Shown here: piece after piece, positions 54,126 to 64,000 of the stretch
How positions within the stretch are numbered: the first letter of the stretch is position 1
Layout: the number at the start of each line of letters is the position of its first letter
Source: Vesta saturnalis
Lineage: Eukaryota; Arthropoda; Insecta; Coleoptera; Lampyridae
Direction of reading: 5' to 3'
NCBI GenBank assembly: GCA_036346205.1
Contig: JARFJB010001486.1
Location: 1,471,501-1,535,500, forward strand
DNA: 64,000 nucleotides
The notes under the pieces: model-generated
Told to the model about the DNA's origin: nothing
The model's database searches: none
Seen by the model: only the letters and a program-made list of their open reading frames with translations
Translations under genes and position numbers: made by a program

Positions 54126-54640
54126 TCATTCGTCCACATCTTCGGTAAGTGGCACATGTTTCGATAACCTCATGGTAATTAAAATTGTTTTCAGGTTTTC
54201 GAATATAAAAGTATTCAATACTAATTCTTTACATATATAGACACTTCAATCGAAATTACGTTGAATGTTCACTACCGGCTCGTTTGTCACCTGTAAGAGG
54301 TATGAACGGTCATAATTAATTAAACATCGTACTTATATTTACCTTCTTTTACCATCTCCGTACTACCTTCTTTTAGCATCTCTCCGAAATTTGCAAGATC
54401 AAATAAGTAGTGGTTTCAACAATAAAGGTCAGATTTTTTTTCTTTATCACCTGGTTACACGATTGTGCTTCCAAATTTCAATTAGACCTAAGAGGTCCTT
54501 AGTGAATTTCTACAACGAACATAAATGGACTGATATTATTAATTTTGTAATCAAAGAATCGACAATTGTTACCTCTTAATTAAATTTATACATTTAAGGT
54601 ACTTCCAACAGTTCACTTTCACAAAATTCTTTTATCTAAA

Positions 54641-54643
54641 ACC

Positions 54644-54732
<89 letters not shown>
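54641..54732. repeat. TA microsatellite, first
   Basis: About 45 units, directly in front of copy 1 of the 1,449-bp tandem duplication. Confidence 0.97.
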
Positions 54733-54734
<2 letters not shown>

Positions 54735-54735
<1 letters not shown>

Positions 54736-56123
54736 TTTTTGAGATGGTTAGATATAAGTTTAAGACAGGGATTAGAGTGTATAGCTTGTATTCCTTATAG
54801 TGGGCAATTTGAGATAAATTAGAATATTTTTACATTGCATTTTATTAAGTAATATAGTAAACGAGTGAAAGAAATTGATTTTGATTTGACCAAACAGGCT
54901 TGGTGAAATTTGCACAAGTTTGTTTATTCATAAAAAGCATTGTGCTATGTAAGGAGCATGTCAGGAAGGTCAGACGAAGTTATATTTGTAAGTACGATTA
55001 AGTTCGTAGAACCTATTTCATTAAATTTACAGTTTATATAAAGTATTTTGGCATTTTGGAAACCTTACAGATGTTTATCACACAGTTTATATTTATAATT
55101 ATCTTTAGAACATGTATCGAGTTAGATGAAATGCAGGAAAGATCTAAAATCTTAAGAAAGGGTTATGGTGCGGACATGGTTTAGTTATTACTCACAAAAT
55201 TAGGGTACAACAAAGTGCAACAGAAGTAGTGCATTATTAACATTAAAGACGATATAAACAACAATCTTACATATGGATATTTTACATACAAATACTTTTT
55301 GTGCAAAATTTTTAAAGAAGTGTGTTTAACAATATGGATTGTTGAGTTGAGAAAGTTTTAGACAGTACAATAAAAATGAACATTGGTGATGTTGAAGACA
55401 GTTTTAACAAATTATTAGAGTAACATTTCAAGTAATTTGGACGTTAGAGACGAAAATTATATGTATATTTGTATAAAGTTAGGTTAAGTTTTAATTTTAA
55501 GGTTTTCGCAAATTTATAGTTTTTATAGAATAGTTTGAGCACAGAATAAATTATTAGAGCAAATAATAGGAGGTTTCCCTCATTTCCATGTAGAAATTTA
55601 CTATGTACAAGCTATTTAAACATAAAATTATGAAAATGGGGTTAACTACATAAATTTCCTATATAAAAAAGAATTTTCTTTTAAAATTAAGATATTTGAG
55701 TTTAAATAAATGTTTTCTAGTTCAGTTCTTCGTGTAGTTCACGAATATGTATTTAGTTTAAGTGTAGAATTGAGTGTTTTTTAGATATAAGTAAATTTAG
55801 ATTAGAATATGTCAAATCGTACATTTTTGAACCAATATGTGTCGTGAGGTTGTGCGGAATTATGCACTGATTCCAATTCTGTTTTCAAAATGTAAATCAG
55901 AAGTATATTAAGGAAGTTATGGCATAATTTGTATTTTAGTCAAGTTTTCAACTTTGTTAAAACCAATCAAAAGCTTAGTTACTTTGTTTGTATTGTAAGA
56001 AAAAAATTGAAATTTTTGTAGCTAACAGGATAGTATATAAGGAATTGATTCTGAATTCCTCTCTCTCTTCTCTTCCAATTTTAATTGATATTTATTTTTA
56101 ACATATTTTGATATTTTGCCATC

Positions 56124-56190
<67 letters not shown>

Positions 56191-57530
56191 AGATGATTAG
56201 ATAAGATTAAGACAGGGATTTGAGAGTTTAAGCTAGTATTTCATATAGAACAATATGAGTTCAATTACGATACATTTACAATGCATTTATTTAAGTAATT
56301 TGGTATACGATGTAAAGAAAGTGGATTTGTTTTGATGAAACAGCTTAATAAAATTTGTACAAGTTGGTTCAGTCATAAAAGCATTGTGCTACATAAAACA
56401 TGTCAGGAAGGTTAAATAAGTATATCTGTAAGTACGATTAAGTTTGTAGATTTTGTTTCATTAAATTTACATTTCACATAAAATATTTTGGCATTTGGGA
56501 TTTTTACAGGTGTTTAACACACAGTTTAGAGTTATGTTTATATTAGGGATTTATTATAAGTAAGGTAAAATGCAGGAACGATGTAAAAATTTGAGAAAGG
56601 GTTACATGACGAACATGATTTATGTATTACTCACAATATTAATGAAAGTGGATGTGCAACAGAAAAGTTAGTGCATAGTAAACATTAAGAACAATGTACA
56701 GAACAATTTTACATAATGAGATTTACATGCAGATACATTTTTGTATAAGATTTTTGAAGAAATGTGTTAAACAAGATGAATTGTTAAAGTGACTAAAATT
56801 TAAACGATGCAAGTGAACATTGAAAATATTAAATGCAGATTTTATAAGTTGTGTGAATAACATTGTTATTAATTTGGACGTTTAATACTCAAATTATTTG
56901 AATATTTAAATTAAGTTAGGTTAAGTTTTAAATTTAAGGTTTTTTTTACAAATTTAAAGTTTTTTAGAGTAATATGAGCTTAGAATAAATTGTTAATGTA
57001 ATTAATAGGAGGTTTTCCTCATTTCCAAGCGGTAATTTACTTTGTACAGGTCATTTAATCATAAACTTAGTGAAATGGGGTTAACTATACAAATTTCCTA
57101 TGCTAAACAGAATTTTCCTCTAAATTTAAGATTTTGGACATATAATAGATGTTTTTCAATACAAAATTTTGTGCAGATCACGAATATGCATTTAGTTTAA
57201 GTATAGAAAGTAAATTTTTTTAGATATAAGCAAATTTAGTTTAGAATAAGGCAATTCGTAAATTTTTTTAACAGAGATATGTCAAGTTTGGTATCATTTT
57301 GTGCGGAATCTTGCACAGATTTTATTTCTGTTTTTAAAATTTAAATCCGTAGTTTAATAAGAAAGTTATAGCACAATTTATAATTTAGTTAGATTTTCAA
57401 ATATATTTTGATCAATCACAGACTTGGTTACCATGTTTGGATTTGTAAAAAAAAATTGAAAATGTTGTAACTAACAGGAGGGTATATAAGGAATTGTTCC
57501 GGAACAGAATCTCTCTCTCTCTCTTTATTT
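54735..57530 (+). repeat. Two-copy tandem duplication, period 1,449 bp
   Basis: Copy 1 (about 54735-56070) and copy 2 (about 56188-57525) align end to end: 'gagatggttagata' (54741) with 'gagatgattagata' (56190), 'agtacgattaagtt' (54991, 56437), 'aataggaggttt' (55565, 57006) and 'tatataaggaattg' (56034, 57483). Each copy is preceded by a TA tract. Divergence is moderate with small indels. Each ends with a TATA-box-like TATATAAGG followed by CTCTCT text, so the unit could be a long LTR or a promoter-bearing repeat. No ORF of note. Confidence 0.9.
56127..56188. repeat. TA microsatellite, second
   Basis: About 30 units in front of copy 2 of the tandem duplication, mirroring the arrangement of copy 1. 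Confidence 0.97.
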
Positions 57531-58795
57531 TTCATTAGTTTGAATTTTTTATATGAAAAAGTGTGGTGTTTGTGTTAACAAGTACGTTATATAACCACAT
57601 TTATTATCGGGAAATGTTAATACGAGTTTAACGAAGAGAAGAAAAAGTTCAGAAACAATTGTTATTTAACCTACATTGCTTAAATTTAAGTGAGGTTACC
57701 GATAAATTTTCCATGTTCGTAAAGTTAATTACGATGCAAATTTAACGGTTGTTACGATTTATGTTTGCCGTGTTTAAAAAAGTTCGATTGTTAAAATTTA
57801 TTTGTGGTTACGTTATCGTAAATAAAATTTATTCATTTTTTTCCCAAATGATATTTTATTCCTGCTGCGACATAATAATAATTGATATTCCATTCCGGAT
57901 ACTAAAAAGAAAAGTGATATTAGTTTAAAATTTTTACAACTTTAAAACATTAGATAAACCGAAAAGTATTGAAACATTTTAAAACAATTAAATAAATATT
58001 TTAACTAATAATTTAGTGGTTGAGTGAAACATTTAAGCTATTATAAGCACGTTACCACTACAATAGCAACCATTAATCCGAGGGAATACGTGGAATTATT
58101 GGAAATACTGCAGTAGCAAATAGTTTGGATCCATAACTTCGCTCATCGATTGGAAGGATCCTACGTGTGTAATTGAAACCAGCTGTATGAACGCATCTTT
58201 TTGCAGACATACCGATGCACACGTGAGTTAATTTTTAATTTTAACTCTGCTATTTGTATTCATTAATTGTGTTATTTCCTGCATTTATTTTTGTATGTGT
58301 AGGTGTAAATGTTTATGCAACTGCTGTGTAAACATCTGTAAAACATGTAAAAATTTAGTCTTCTTTCCAAATTTCAATTACAAAATCAAAAGCACATTTT
58401 TAGGAAATTATTATGTAACAAATTTGACAGTTTGGTATTTGAATTCATTTTATACACAACGCATGCGTTATTGTACAAATTTTAGTAAGTCTCATTTAAT
58501 ATACAAGAAATTTCATATAACGTTGAATTCATATAAAAAAGAATCATTTAATAATACCAGCAGTACTTATAAATGCCATTTAATTCAAATCAATTCAAAT
58601 TATAAAAACATTAAATATACACCAAATATACACCATTCATGTTTAATTTCCCAACAAATAGAACTCTATCCCCATATGAGATCTGAACTAGTACGGTGCA
58701 TAATAATATAAATACATTTATTTTTTTTAAATTGAACCCTATCCCCATTTATAATTTCCCCTACACATTCATTATATTAAATTAATTTAGCCATT

Positions 58796-58798
<3 letters not shown>
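57531..58798. other. Interval with one weak ORF
   Basis: Contains a 138-codon + ORF at 58295-58711 starting MCRCKCLCNCCVNICKTCK. It is rich in Asn, Ser, Tyr and Lys as expected of AT-rich chance sequence; I do not support it as a gene. 'aataaaatttattcatt' near 57822 is a possible polyadenylation signal. A GT donor-like 'acacgtgagtt' lies at about 58218. Confidence 0.35.
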
Positions 58799-58836
<38 letters not shown>

Positions 58837-58837
58837 T

Positions 58838-60322
58838 GTTAATACTATGGTTACACGAAAATGGCAGTTAGATCTCATTAAAATAAACAACTTTTAGTTC
58901 AATTTTGATTTTGTAGGTTCGAAGTTATAGCTCTTCGTTTGTTTTCGAGAAATAGTCACAACTTCTTTATTTTAAGGACTATTAATAAAAATAAAAGTTT
59001 CTGAATTAGCTTTCGATTCTCTAGAACGTTTGTATTTACAACTATTTTCTATTTTTCAAATAACAAATTGGCGACCGATCAAAATTTCAAACCAAGATAT
59101 TTTGATAACCACTCGATCAATTTTTGAAAGTAAAACATTTATAAAATCGTTAAATTATCTACTACAGTATTTACCTAGAAAAGTTCTTTCAATTGTTTAA
59201 AAAAGATTATTTAGTTAGTGTCGTTACCCATGCACACTACATATTAACAAACTAAAAACATCTGCATCAAAGGAGCCTTATACAATAAACAAGATTAGAA
59301 CAAGTGAACCAAGATATTCGCACTTCAAACTGAAGGATGTGATATTGTTTGTAAGTTGTAAAATTACATATTCTAAAGTCGTGTCTGTATTTTATGTGAT
59401 AATGAATTATTACTGCTTCACATGCTTTTGGTAATGCAAACGAAGCTCGACGACTATATCTGATGAGATACTCGAATCGTCGACAACCAAGTAGTCAACT
59501 TTTTAGAAAAATTTGTAGACGATTATCTGAGACCGGTAGGTTTTACCCAACAATTGGTGGAAATTCCAATAGATTACGTCGAACACCTGCATTTGAAGAG
59601 CCCCGACTTAACACCATTAGACTATTTCTTCTGGGGTAAGATGTAGACCTTGGTGTATGAGACACCAGTGAATACAGAGCTAGAACTAGTGGCTAGAATC
59701 GTGGCTGCAGCAGAAGATATCAAAGAAAGGCCAGAAGTCCTTGCGAAAGTTTCTACCAACGTTAAAAAACGCTGCCGAGCGTGCATTGCTGCGAATGGCG
59801 GCCACTTTAAAAATTTATTATAGTGCATTTTTCACATCTGAACTTCTTTTGTTTCTATAGTATTTAATGTCAGAAAGTTACTTCGTTTTAAATGTTTTTT
59901 AGTTTGTTAATAGTTGTGAGCGTAATACTAGTACTTAACTGAATAAATTTTTTGTAATTAATTAATAAATTTTTCTAGGCAAATACTGTAGTAGGTAATT
60001 TAACGATTTTATAAATGTTTTACTTTCACAAATCGATCAGTGGTTATCAAAATATCTTGGTTTGAAGTTTTGATCGGTCGCCATTTTGTTATTTGAAAAA
60101 TAGAAAATAGCTGTAAATACAAATCTTCTAGAGAATCGAAAGATAATTCAGAAACTTTTTATTTTTATTAATAGTCCTTAAAATAAAAAGTTGACTATTT
60201 TTCGAAAAACAAACGAAGAGCTATAACTTCGAACCGGGGTACAAAATCAAAAATTGGAACTAAAAAAGTTGTTTATTTTAATGAGATCTAACTGCCATTT
60301 TCGTGTAACCACTTAGTATTAA
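58838..60322. mobile_element. Mariner-type element with about 350-bp terminal inverted repeats
   Basis: 58838-59182 and 59971-60322 are inverted copies (outer ends 'gttaatact' then 'ggttacacgaaaatggcagt'; inner ends 'tacagtatttacctagaaaa' and its inverse) at high identity. TA microsatellite flanks both sides (58799-58835 and 60325-60375), as expected for a TA-targeting transposon landing in a TA tract. The centre holds a transposase fragment with a large internal deletion, so the element is non-autonomous. Confidence 0.88.
59425..59828 (+). pseudogene. Mariner-type transposase, internally deleted
   Basis: Frame 1 reads ANEARRLYLMRYSNRRQPSS and LFRKICRRLSETGRFYP (N-terminal helix-turn-helix region, 59435-59545). 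The frame then jumps to a C-terminal part: PDLTPLDYFFWGKM, a TAG near 59644, LVYETPVNTELELVARIVAA, CRACIAANGGHFKNLL and stop near 59820. The central catalytic Asp region is deleted. It matches the insect IS630/Tc1-mariner group also represented by fragments at 42.8 and 43.7 kb. Flanked by the long inverted repeats. The minus ORF at 59622-59828 is its shadow. Confidence 0.8.
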
Positions 60323-60323
60323 C

Positions 60324-60375
<52 letters not shown>

Positions 60376-60378
<3 letters not shown>

Positions 60379-61013
60379 CTAATTCTGTTTTGAATATTTT
60401 GCACTCAATCACAAGTAAAATTTTAATTGAATCGTTAAAATAGATAGACCACACCCAAACATTTTTAGCTTCCATTTTGACCTAATTAATTCTAGCTTCT
60501 GTGGCTACATTCACCCAACTATTTAACTCCTGTTTTGATTGCAATATACCGGGTGTAACGATGATCTGTATTACGTGAACTACTGCAAATGTTAAAACAT
60601 TTAATTTTATATGAATTTGTAATTTTGTCTCGTAATCTTTATGTGTTATGTACATTACTTTTCTTATGGACAAGGTTGTTCAGGCCAATTTATTTCCTAT
60701 AAATTTCTTGATTATTTTGTTTTTACGGTAGTTATTTACTGTGGACCGAACAAGCTTTCCAATTTACTGTATACTGTGTGAAGCGTAAGGCAAGCAAGTT
60801 CATTAATGAAATTCTTTTATTTTTTTATCTTACTAAACATGCCAATGGGATTATGTGTTAAATTAGCCAATTCGAATACGAACAGTGAGATCTTACAACG
60901 GCCAGAAGGGGCATATAATAATTTTACTTTTTTTATTTTATTGAAATTTAGAATTATACTTGCCGTGGGCACAAGCTGAGGCAAATTGCTTGCCATCGTG
61001 GGCTTTGGTGGAA
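60376..61013. other. Interval with nothing recognised
   Basis: AT-rich; short minus ORFs (60278-60475, 60482-60673) lack motifs. Confidence 0.4.
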
Positions 61014-61395
61014 TGTTATCTTATATATATTTTTTATTTTATTCTTTTTCAGGATATCGACAATAAAATTACTTTATCGGGGAAATTGTCAACTCATTTC
61101 TACTTCCTCCTTTCATTCTTATTTCTTTCTTTTTGGTAAATCCTGTTTCAGGCTTTTCAGAGTTTACTCTCCTTTCAACACTTGTTGAGTATTTCCTTAT
61201 TAAAGTCTGTGGCGCCTACTCATATTCGGTTCCTATCTAACCAGATTACTATTATTTTAAGCTATACCTCCAAAACAACCACGCATCCGAGTGCTCTGCG
61301 GTCTTCCGACTGTACGCCTGAGCTTAATCGAGCCCACTCATTCTTTTTATGTCATATGATGGTTAGACACGTGGTAAACTTGCTGATTTGCATCA
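61014..61395 (+). repeat. 5' LTR of the BEL/Pao-type element
   Basis: Defined by its similarity to the solo LTR at 39755-40198 and by the primer site that follows. The start is approximate (a 'tgttatc' at 61014). It contains 'ccgagtgctctgcggtcttc' and 'ggttagacacgtggtaaact'. Confidence 0.7.
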
Positions 61396-61398
61396 TAT

Positions 61399-61418
61399 TG
61401 GTGACCACGACGTGATTT
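61399..61418 (+). promoter_or_regulatory. Primer-binding site, tRNA-Trp type
   Basis: 'tggtgaccacgacgtgattt' differs at one position (A for C) from the complement of the 3' end of animal tRNA-Trp including CCA. It follows the LTR by a few bases. Confidence 0.75.
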
Positions 61419-61424
61419 TTGTTG

Positions 61425-62712
61425 TAAGAGATGGAGAAAGCGAGGAGAGCCTAGACTTGAATAGGAATGCTTTCCAACGTATTTATAATAGTGTAGTTGG
61501 AAAACTTAGAGAAGATTCTTATGACATGTTAGAAGTAAATGCTAATATAAAAATCTTAGATGAAAAGATTATTAGTATTAATGAACTTAGTCAACTTTTA
61601 ATTGATTTATTTTGAGTCTACTGAAGAAGATAATACTGATTTACGTAATAATGAAATGGAAGCTAATTTGTGAGTACCATGAGTTGAAGTTGCAAGTAGA
61701 GCAAAGAGTAATCTTGTTAGTATTAGTTCTTGCAATAAATCTTCAACTTCTAAATTAAATTGAAATTTCCCAAAATTGAGTTCAAAAAGTTTGAGGGCGA
61801 TTTAAAGGATTGGCTACCTTTTTGGAGTCAATTTCATAGAATTGATGAAGATCCTGATATGGAAGACCAAGATAAATTTCATTATTTATTACAATGTACC
61901 ATTCCAAATTCACGAGTTCGTCAATTAGTTGAAAGTTATCCCGCAACTAGTGACAATTACTCCAAGGTAATTGAAAGCCTGAAAACTCGTTTTAGACGAC
62001 AAGATATTTTGGTTGAAATTTATGTAAGAGAACTTATAAAATTAGTTTTAAATAATTTAAGTAGCAAGAACAAACTTTCTAAATTTTATGATACAATATA
62101 ATCTCAATTGCGGGCCTTAGAAACTCTACAAATAACTTCTGATTCCTGTGCTGCTATTTTATATCCTTTAGTGGAATCATGTCTAGATGAAGATTTAATA
62201 AGAGCTTGGCAAAAAAGTAATTTTTATATCGACAGTATTAGTTTAAAGACCGACTGAGCAAATTAATTGAATTTTTAAAAAAGGATGTCGAGAGTGAAGA
62301 TAGAATTTATTTGGCTCTTTCTGGTTTTGAAAATAGAAAACCTACTGAGAAGAAAAGAGCAGAAACAAACAGAAATTTGGTACCAACGGTAACTGACTTA
62401 TTAAACAGAAATTATTTAAAATGTGAACATGACAGTTCCGATTGCAACGAAGCAATGAAATGGTCAGTAGAAAGAAAAAAGAAAATTATATTTGAAAATG
62501 GATGCTGTTATTTATGCTTAAAATTCGGTCACGGAGCACGAAAATGCAAAACCAAAATAAGTTGTTTAAGGTGTCGTAATAAACCTGCTTCGATTACGGA
62601 GCAGTCATTATCGAATCATACATACCCTGAGGTTTTTATGCAAACAATAGTAGAGTCACGGCAAAATCTTTTCCGTTGTGGGGGTGAAATTGTTAGAGAG
62701 AGACAAATTTAA
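61425..62712 (+). pseudogene. gag: BEL/Pao Gag, broken
   Basis: Open pieces in several frames: an N-terminal coiled stretch (NAFQRIYNSVVGKLREDSYD, 61388-61615). Then FPKIEFKKFEGDLKDWLPFW, DKFHYLLQCTIPNSRVRQLV and NYSKVIESLKTRFRRQDILV (61760-62101), the DUF1759-type capsid-like region. After a stop come SQLRALETLQITSDS and a third piece (62311-62712) with SDCNEAMKWSVERKKKIIFE and the zinc knuckle CYLCLKFGHGARKC (C-x2-C-x4-H-x4-C). Gag would form the particle and bind RNA. At least five interruptions. Confidence 0.85.
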
Positions 62713-63084
62713 CATACCAACTTCCATAATAACCCTGATAATTACAAATGATATATCTATGTTAGTGAAATACACGTTGTTGGGTTGTTAGAACTGCCGA
62801 ATAAATTACAATGTTGTCAGCTCTTCTGTTTACACATAACTTCTAATTTTGACGTTTTCCACATTTTGAGATTTTCGATTCGTGTGGTTTGCATTGTTCA
62901 AAATGTTACAATTGCTTAATCATCGCAAAATGATCTAAGAACTGTTAAAAGTATTGTTACTTAGTTGAGAACGAGTATTTCCATCAAAAACTAATTTTCA
63001 AAATAAATGTAAACAATATAACCTAAGTATTATGTTGACGTCGAATTTCATACGTTTGGCAACAATGTCAAGCGCTGACGTTTA

Positions 63085-63553
63085 TCCCCACATTGGAAAA
63101 GAGTTTGCCGCGACTATAGTATTATTAAGAGGAGAACAAAAGACACATAGAGTACGAGTAATTTTTGATAGTGGCTCACACTTCAGCTTTAGTTGAGACA
63201 TAGGATATAATGTAACTCTACAAGAACAACTGATACATACACTTTTTGGAGGTAGGTTGACAGAGACCGTTGATCATAATTGCTATTGTGTAAGAGTTAA
63301 AAGTCTTACAGAAGATTATGCATGTAATTTTGAAGTACCAAGTCAGCCAGTCATTTGTAATAATGTATCATTAGTACGTTCCGGTTCTTGGTTATTTGAA
63401 TTCAAAAAATTAGGCATGGAAATAACAGACACTGAAGATGGCCTAATTGACATTTTCATTGGATCAGACATAATAGGAAAACTTTTAAGCGGGAGAAAAT
63501 ATGAATTATCTTGTGGTCTTACTGCGATACATACTTTGTTAGGTTGGACATAG
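63085..63553 (+). pseudogene. pol: BEL/Pao aspartic protease (DUF1758-type), broken
   Basis: VLLRGEQKTHRVRVIFDSGS at about 63116-63175 carries the active-site D-S-G. A stop near 63195 follows, then GGRLTETVDHNCYCVRVK, and LIDIFIGSDIIGKLLSGRKY with the family's IGSDxxG block, ending ELSCGLTAIHTLLGWT. The protease would cut the Gag-Pol precursor. Confidence 0.8.
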
Positions 63554-63599
63554 ATGGGTAAAATTGAAACAGAAGAAAAGGTTAAAATTTCTACTTCTT

Positions 63600-64000
63600 C
63601 AATGGCAATAAATTCAATGCTGTTTAGCGACATTGCAATATCTCAGTTATGGAGTTTAGATATTATTGGAAAAAAAGATCCTAAAGAAACGAAAAACTTG
63701 TAATGGATCATTTTCTTAGTACTGTGACGAGAAGAGATGACGGAAGATATGCTATGGATCGCTGATCGTCCTCCTTTACCTACAAATTATGATTTGGCAG
63801 AAAAAAGACAACACGGTGTAAAAAAAGATTAAACAGTCAAGGTTATTATGATGATTGTAGTCAAGTATTTGATGATTGGTTAGAAGAAGAAATTATTGAA
63901 GAAATTCCTGCAGAAAATTCAAAAGATTCGGGATATTTTTTACCTCATCGCCCTGTTATCAAACTAACAAGTTCCACAACGAAAATTAGACCAGCGTTTG
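63600..64000 (+). pseudogene. pol: Start of BEL/Pao reverse transcriptase, cut by window edge
   Basis: MAINSMLFSDIAISQLWSLD (about 63602-63661) is followed by a stop near 63701 and then, in other frames, MLWIADRPPLPTNYDLAEKR, WLEEEIIEEIPAENSKDSGY and FLPHRPVIKLTSSTTKIRPA at the edge. 'PHRPVxKxTSxTTKxRPxFDAS' is the entry to the BEL/Pao RT domain. Confidence 0.8.

Larger units (their letters stand above)
61014..64000 (+). mobile_element. BEL/Pao-type LTR retrotransposon, 5' part
   Basis: An LTR (about 61014-61395, also present as a solo copy at 39.76-40.2 kb) is followed by a tRNA-Trp-type primer site, a gag with the DUF1759-type block and CCHC knuckle, a DUF1758-type aspartic protease with FDSGS, and the beginning of reverse transcriptase at the window edge. 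The single long gag-pro-pol order and these domain names fit BEL/Pao. Many stops and shifts show this copy is inactive. The 3' end lies outside the window. Confidence 0.88.

Noticed and set aside
58295..58711. 138-codon + ORF, Cys-rich at the start
   Set aside because: Composition (Asn, Lys, Tyr, Ser) is that of AT-rich chance sequence; no motif and no splice support.

Overview
This window is a non-coding-rich, AT-rich stretch of an animal nuclear genome. It contains GT-AG introns, LTR and non-LTR retrotransposons, PIF/Harbinger and mariner-type DNA transposons, Polinton/Maverick remnants and long TA microsatellites. The only intact-looking host gene is an ABC transporter of subfamily H, a subfamily characteristic of arthropods. 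With the mobile elements this points to an arthropod, probably an insect; I cannot name the species.

Layout. 1-935 is the 3' end of a LINE. 1113-4233 is a decayed Polinton/Maverick block on the minus strand (small conserved ORF, phospholipase A2-type capsid-associated gene, adenain-like protease, penton-like ORF). 5.3-11.5 kb has no gene and holds diverged interspersed repeats. 11577-18160 is a Ty3/gypsy-type element with LTRs, a tRNA-Lys primer site, gag, a -1 frameshift site and a broken pol. 18467-35142 is the ABCH gene (minus strand, 10 exons, 701 codons). Exons 1-8 lie at 35142-33281 and exons 9-10 at 19082-18467, separated by a 14.2-kb intron. That intron is packed with SINE-like elements, a hairpin element, a large foldback, a tandem duplication, microsatellites and a 1-kb decamer minisatellite.

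The right half begins with a PIF/Harbinger transposon (35810-39498) carrying a broken transposase on + and a broken Myb/SANT-like gene on -. A solo BEL LTR lies at about 39.76-40.2 kb, and mariner-type transposase pieces and a LINE tail at 42.8-44.0 kb. A region at 45.08-47.85 kb, apparently GC-richer than its surroundings, holds two divergently transcribed genes I cannot assign. One encodes an acidic, proline-rich protein. The other has a six-fold repeated C-x-AEF-x-EEW-type module and lies directly upstream of a truncated Polinton DNA polymerase B (48208-49967). Further right are a second copy of a composite repeat family (49992-51690), an unassigned ORF with one stop (52158-52652), a 1,449-bp tandem duplication (54.74-57.5 kb), a mariner-type element with about 350-bp inverted repeats set in a TA microsatellite (58838-60322), and the 5' part of a BEL/Pao retrotransposon (about 61.0 kb to the window end).

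How it fits together: one host transporter gene runs through a landscape of dead or dying mobile elements. The most interesting unassigned material is the pair of orphan genes next to the Polinton polymerase. I ran no database search; family names rest on motifs I recognised by eye.
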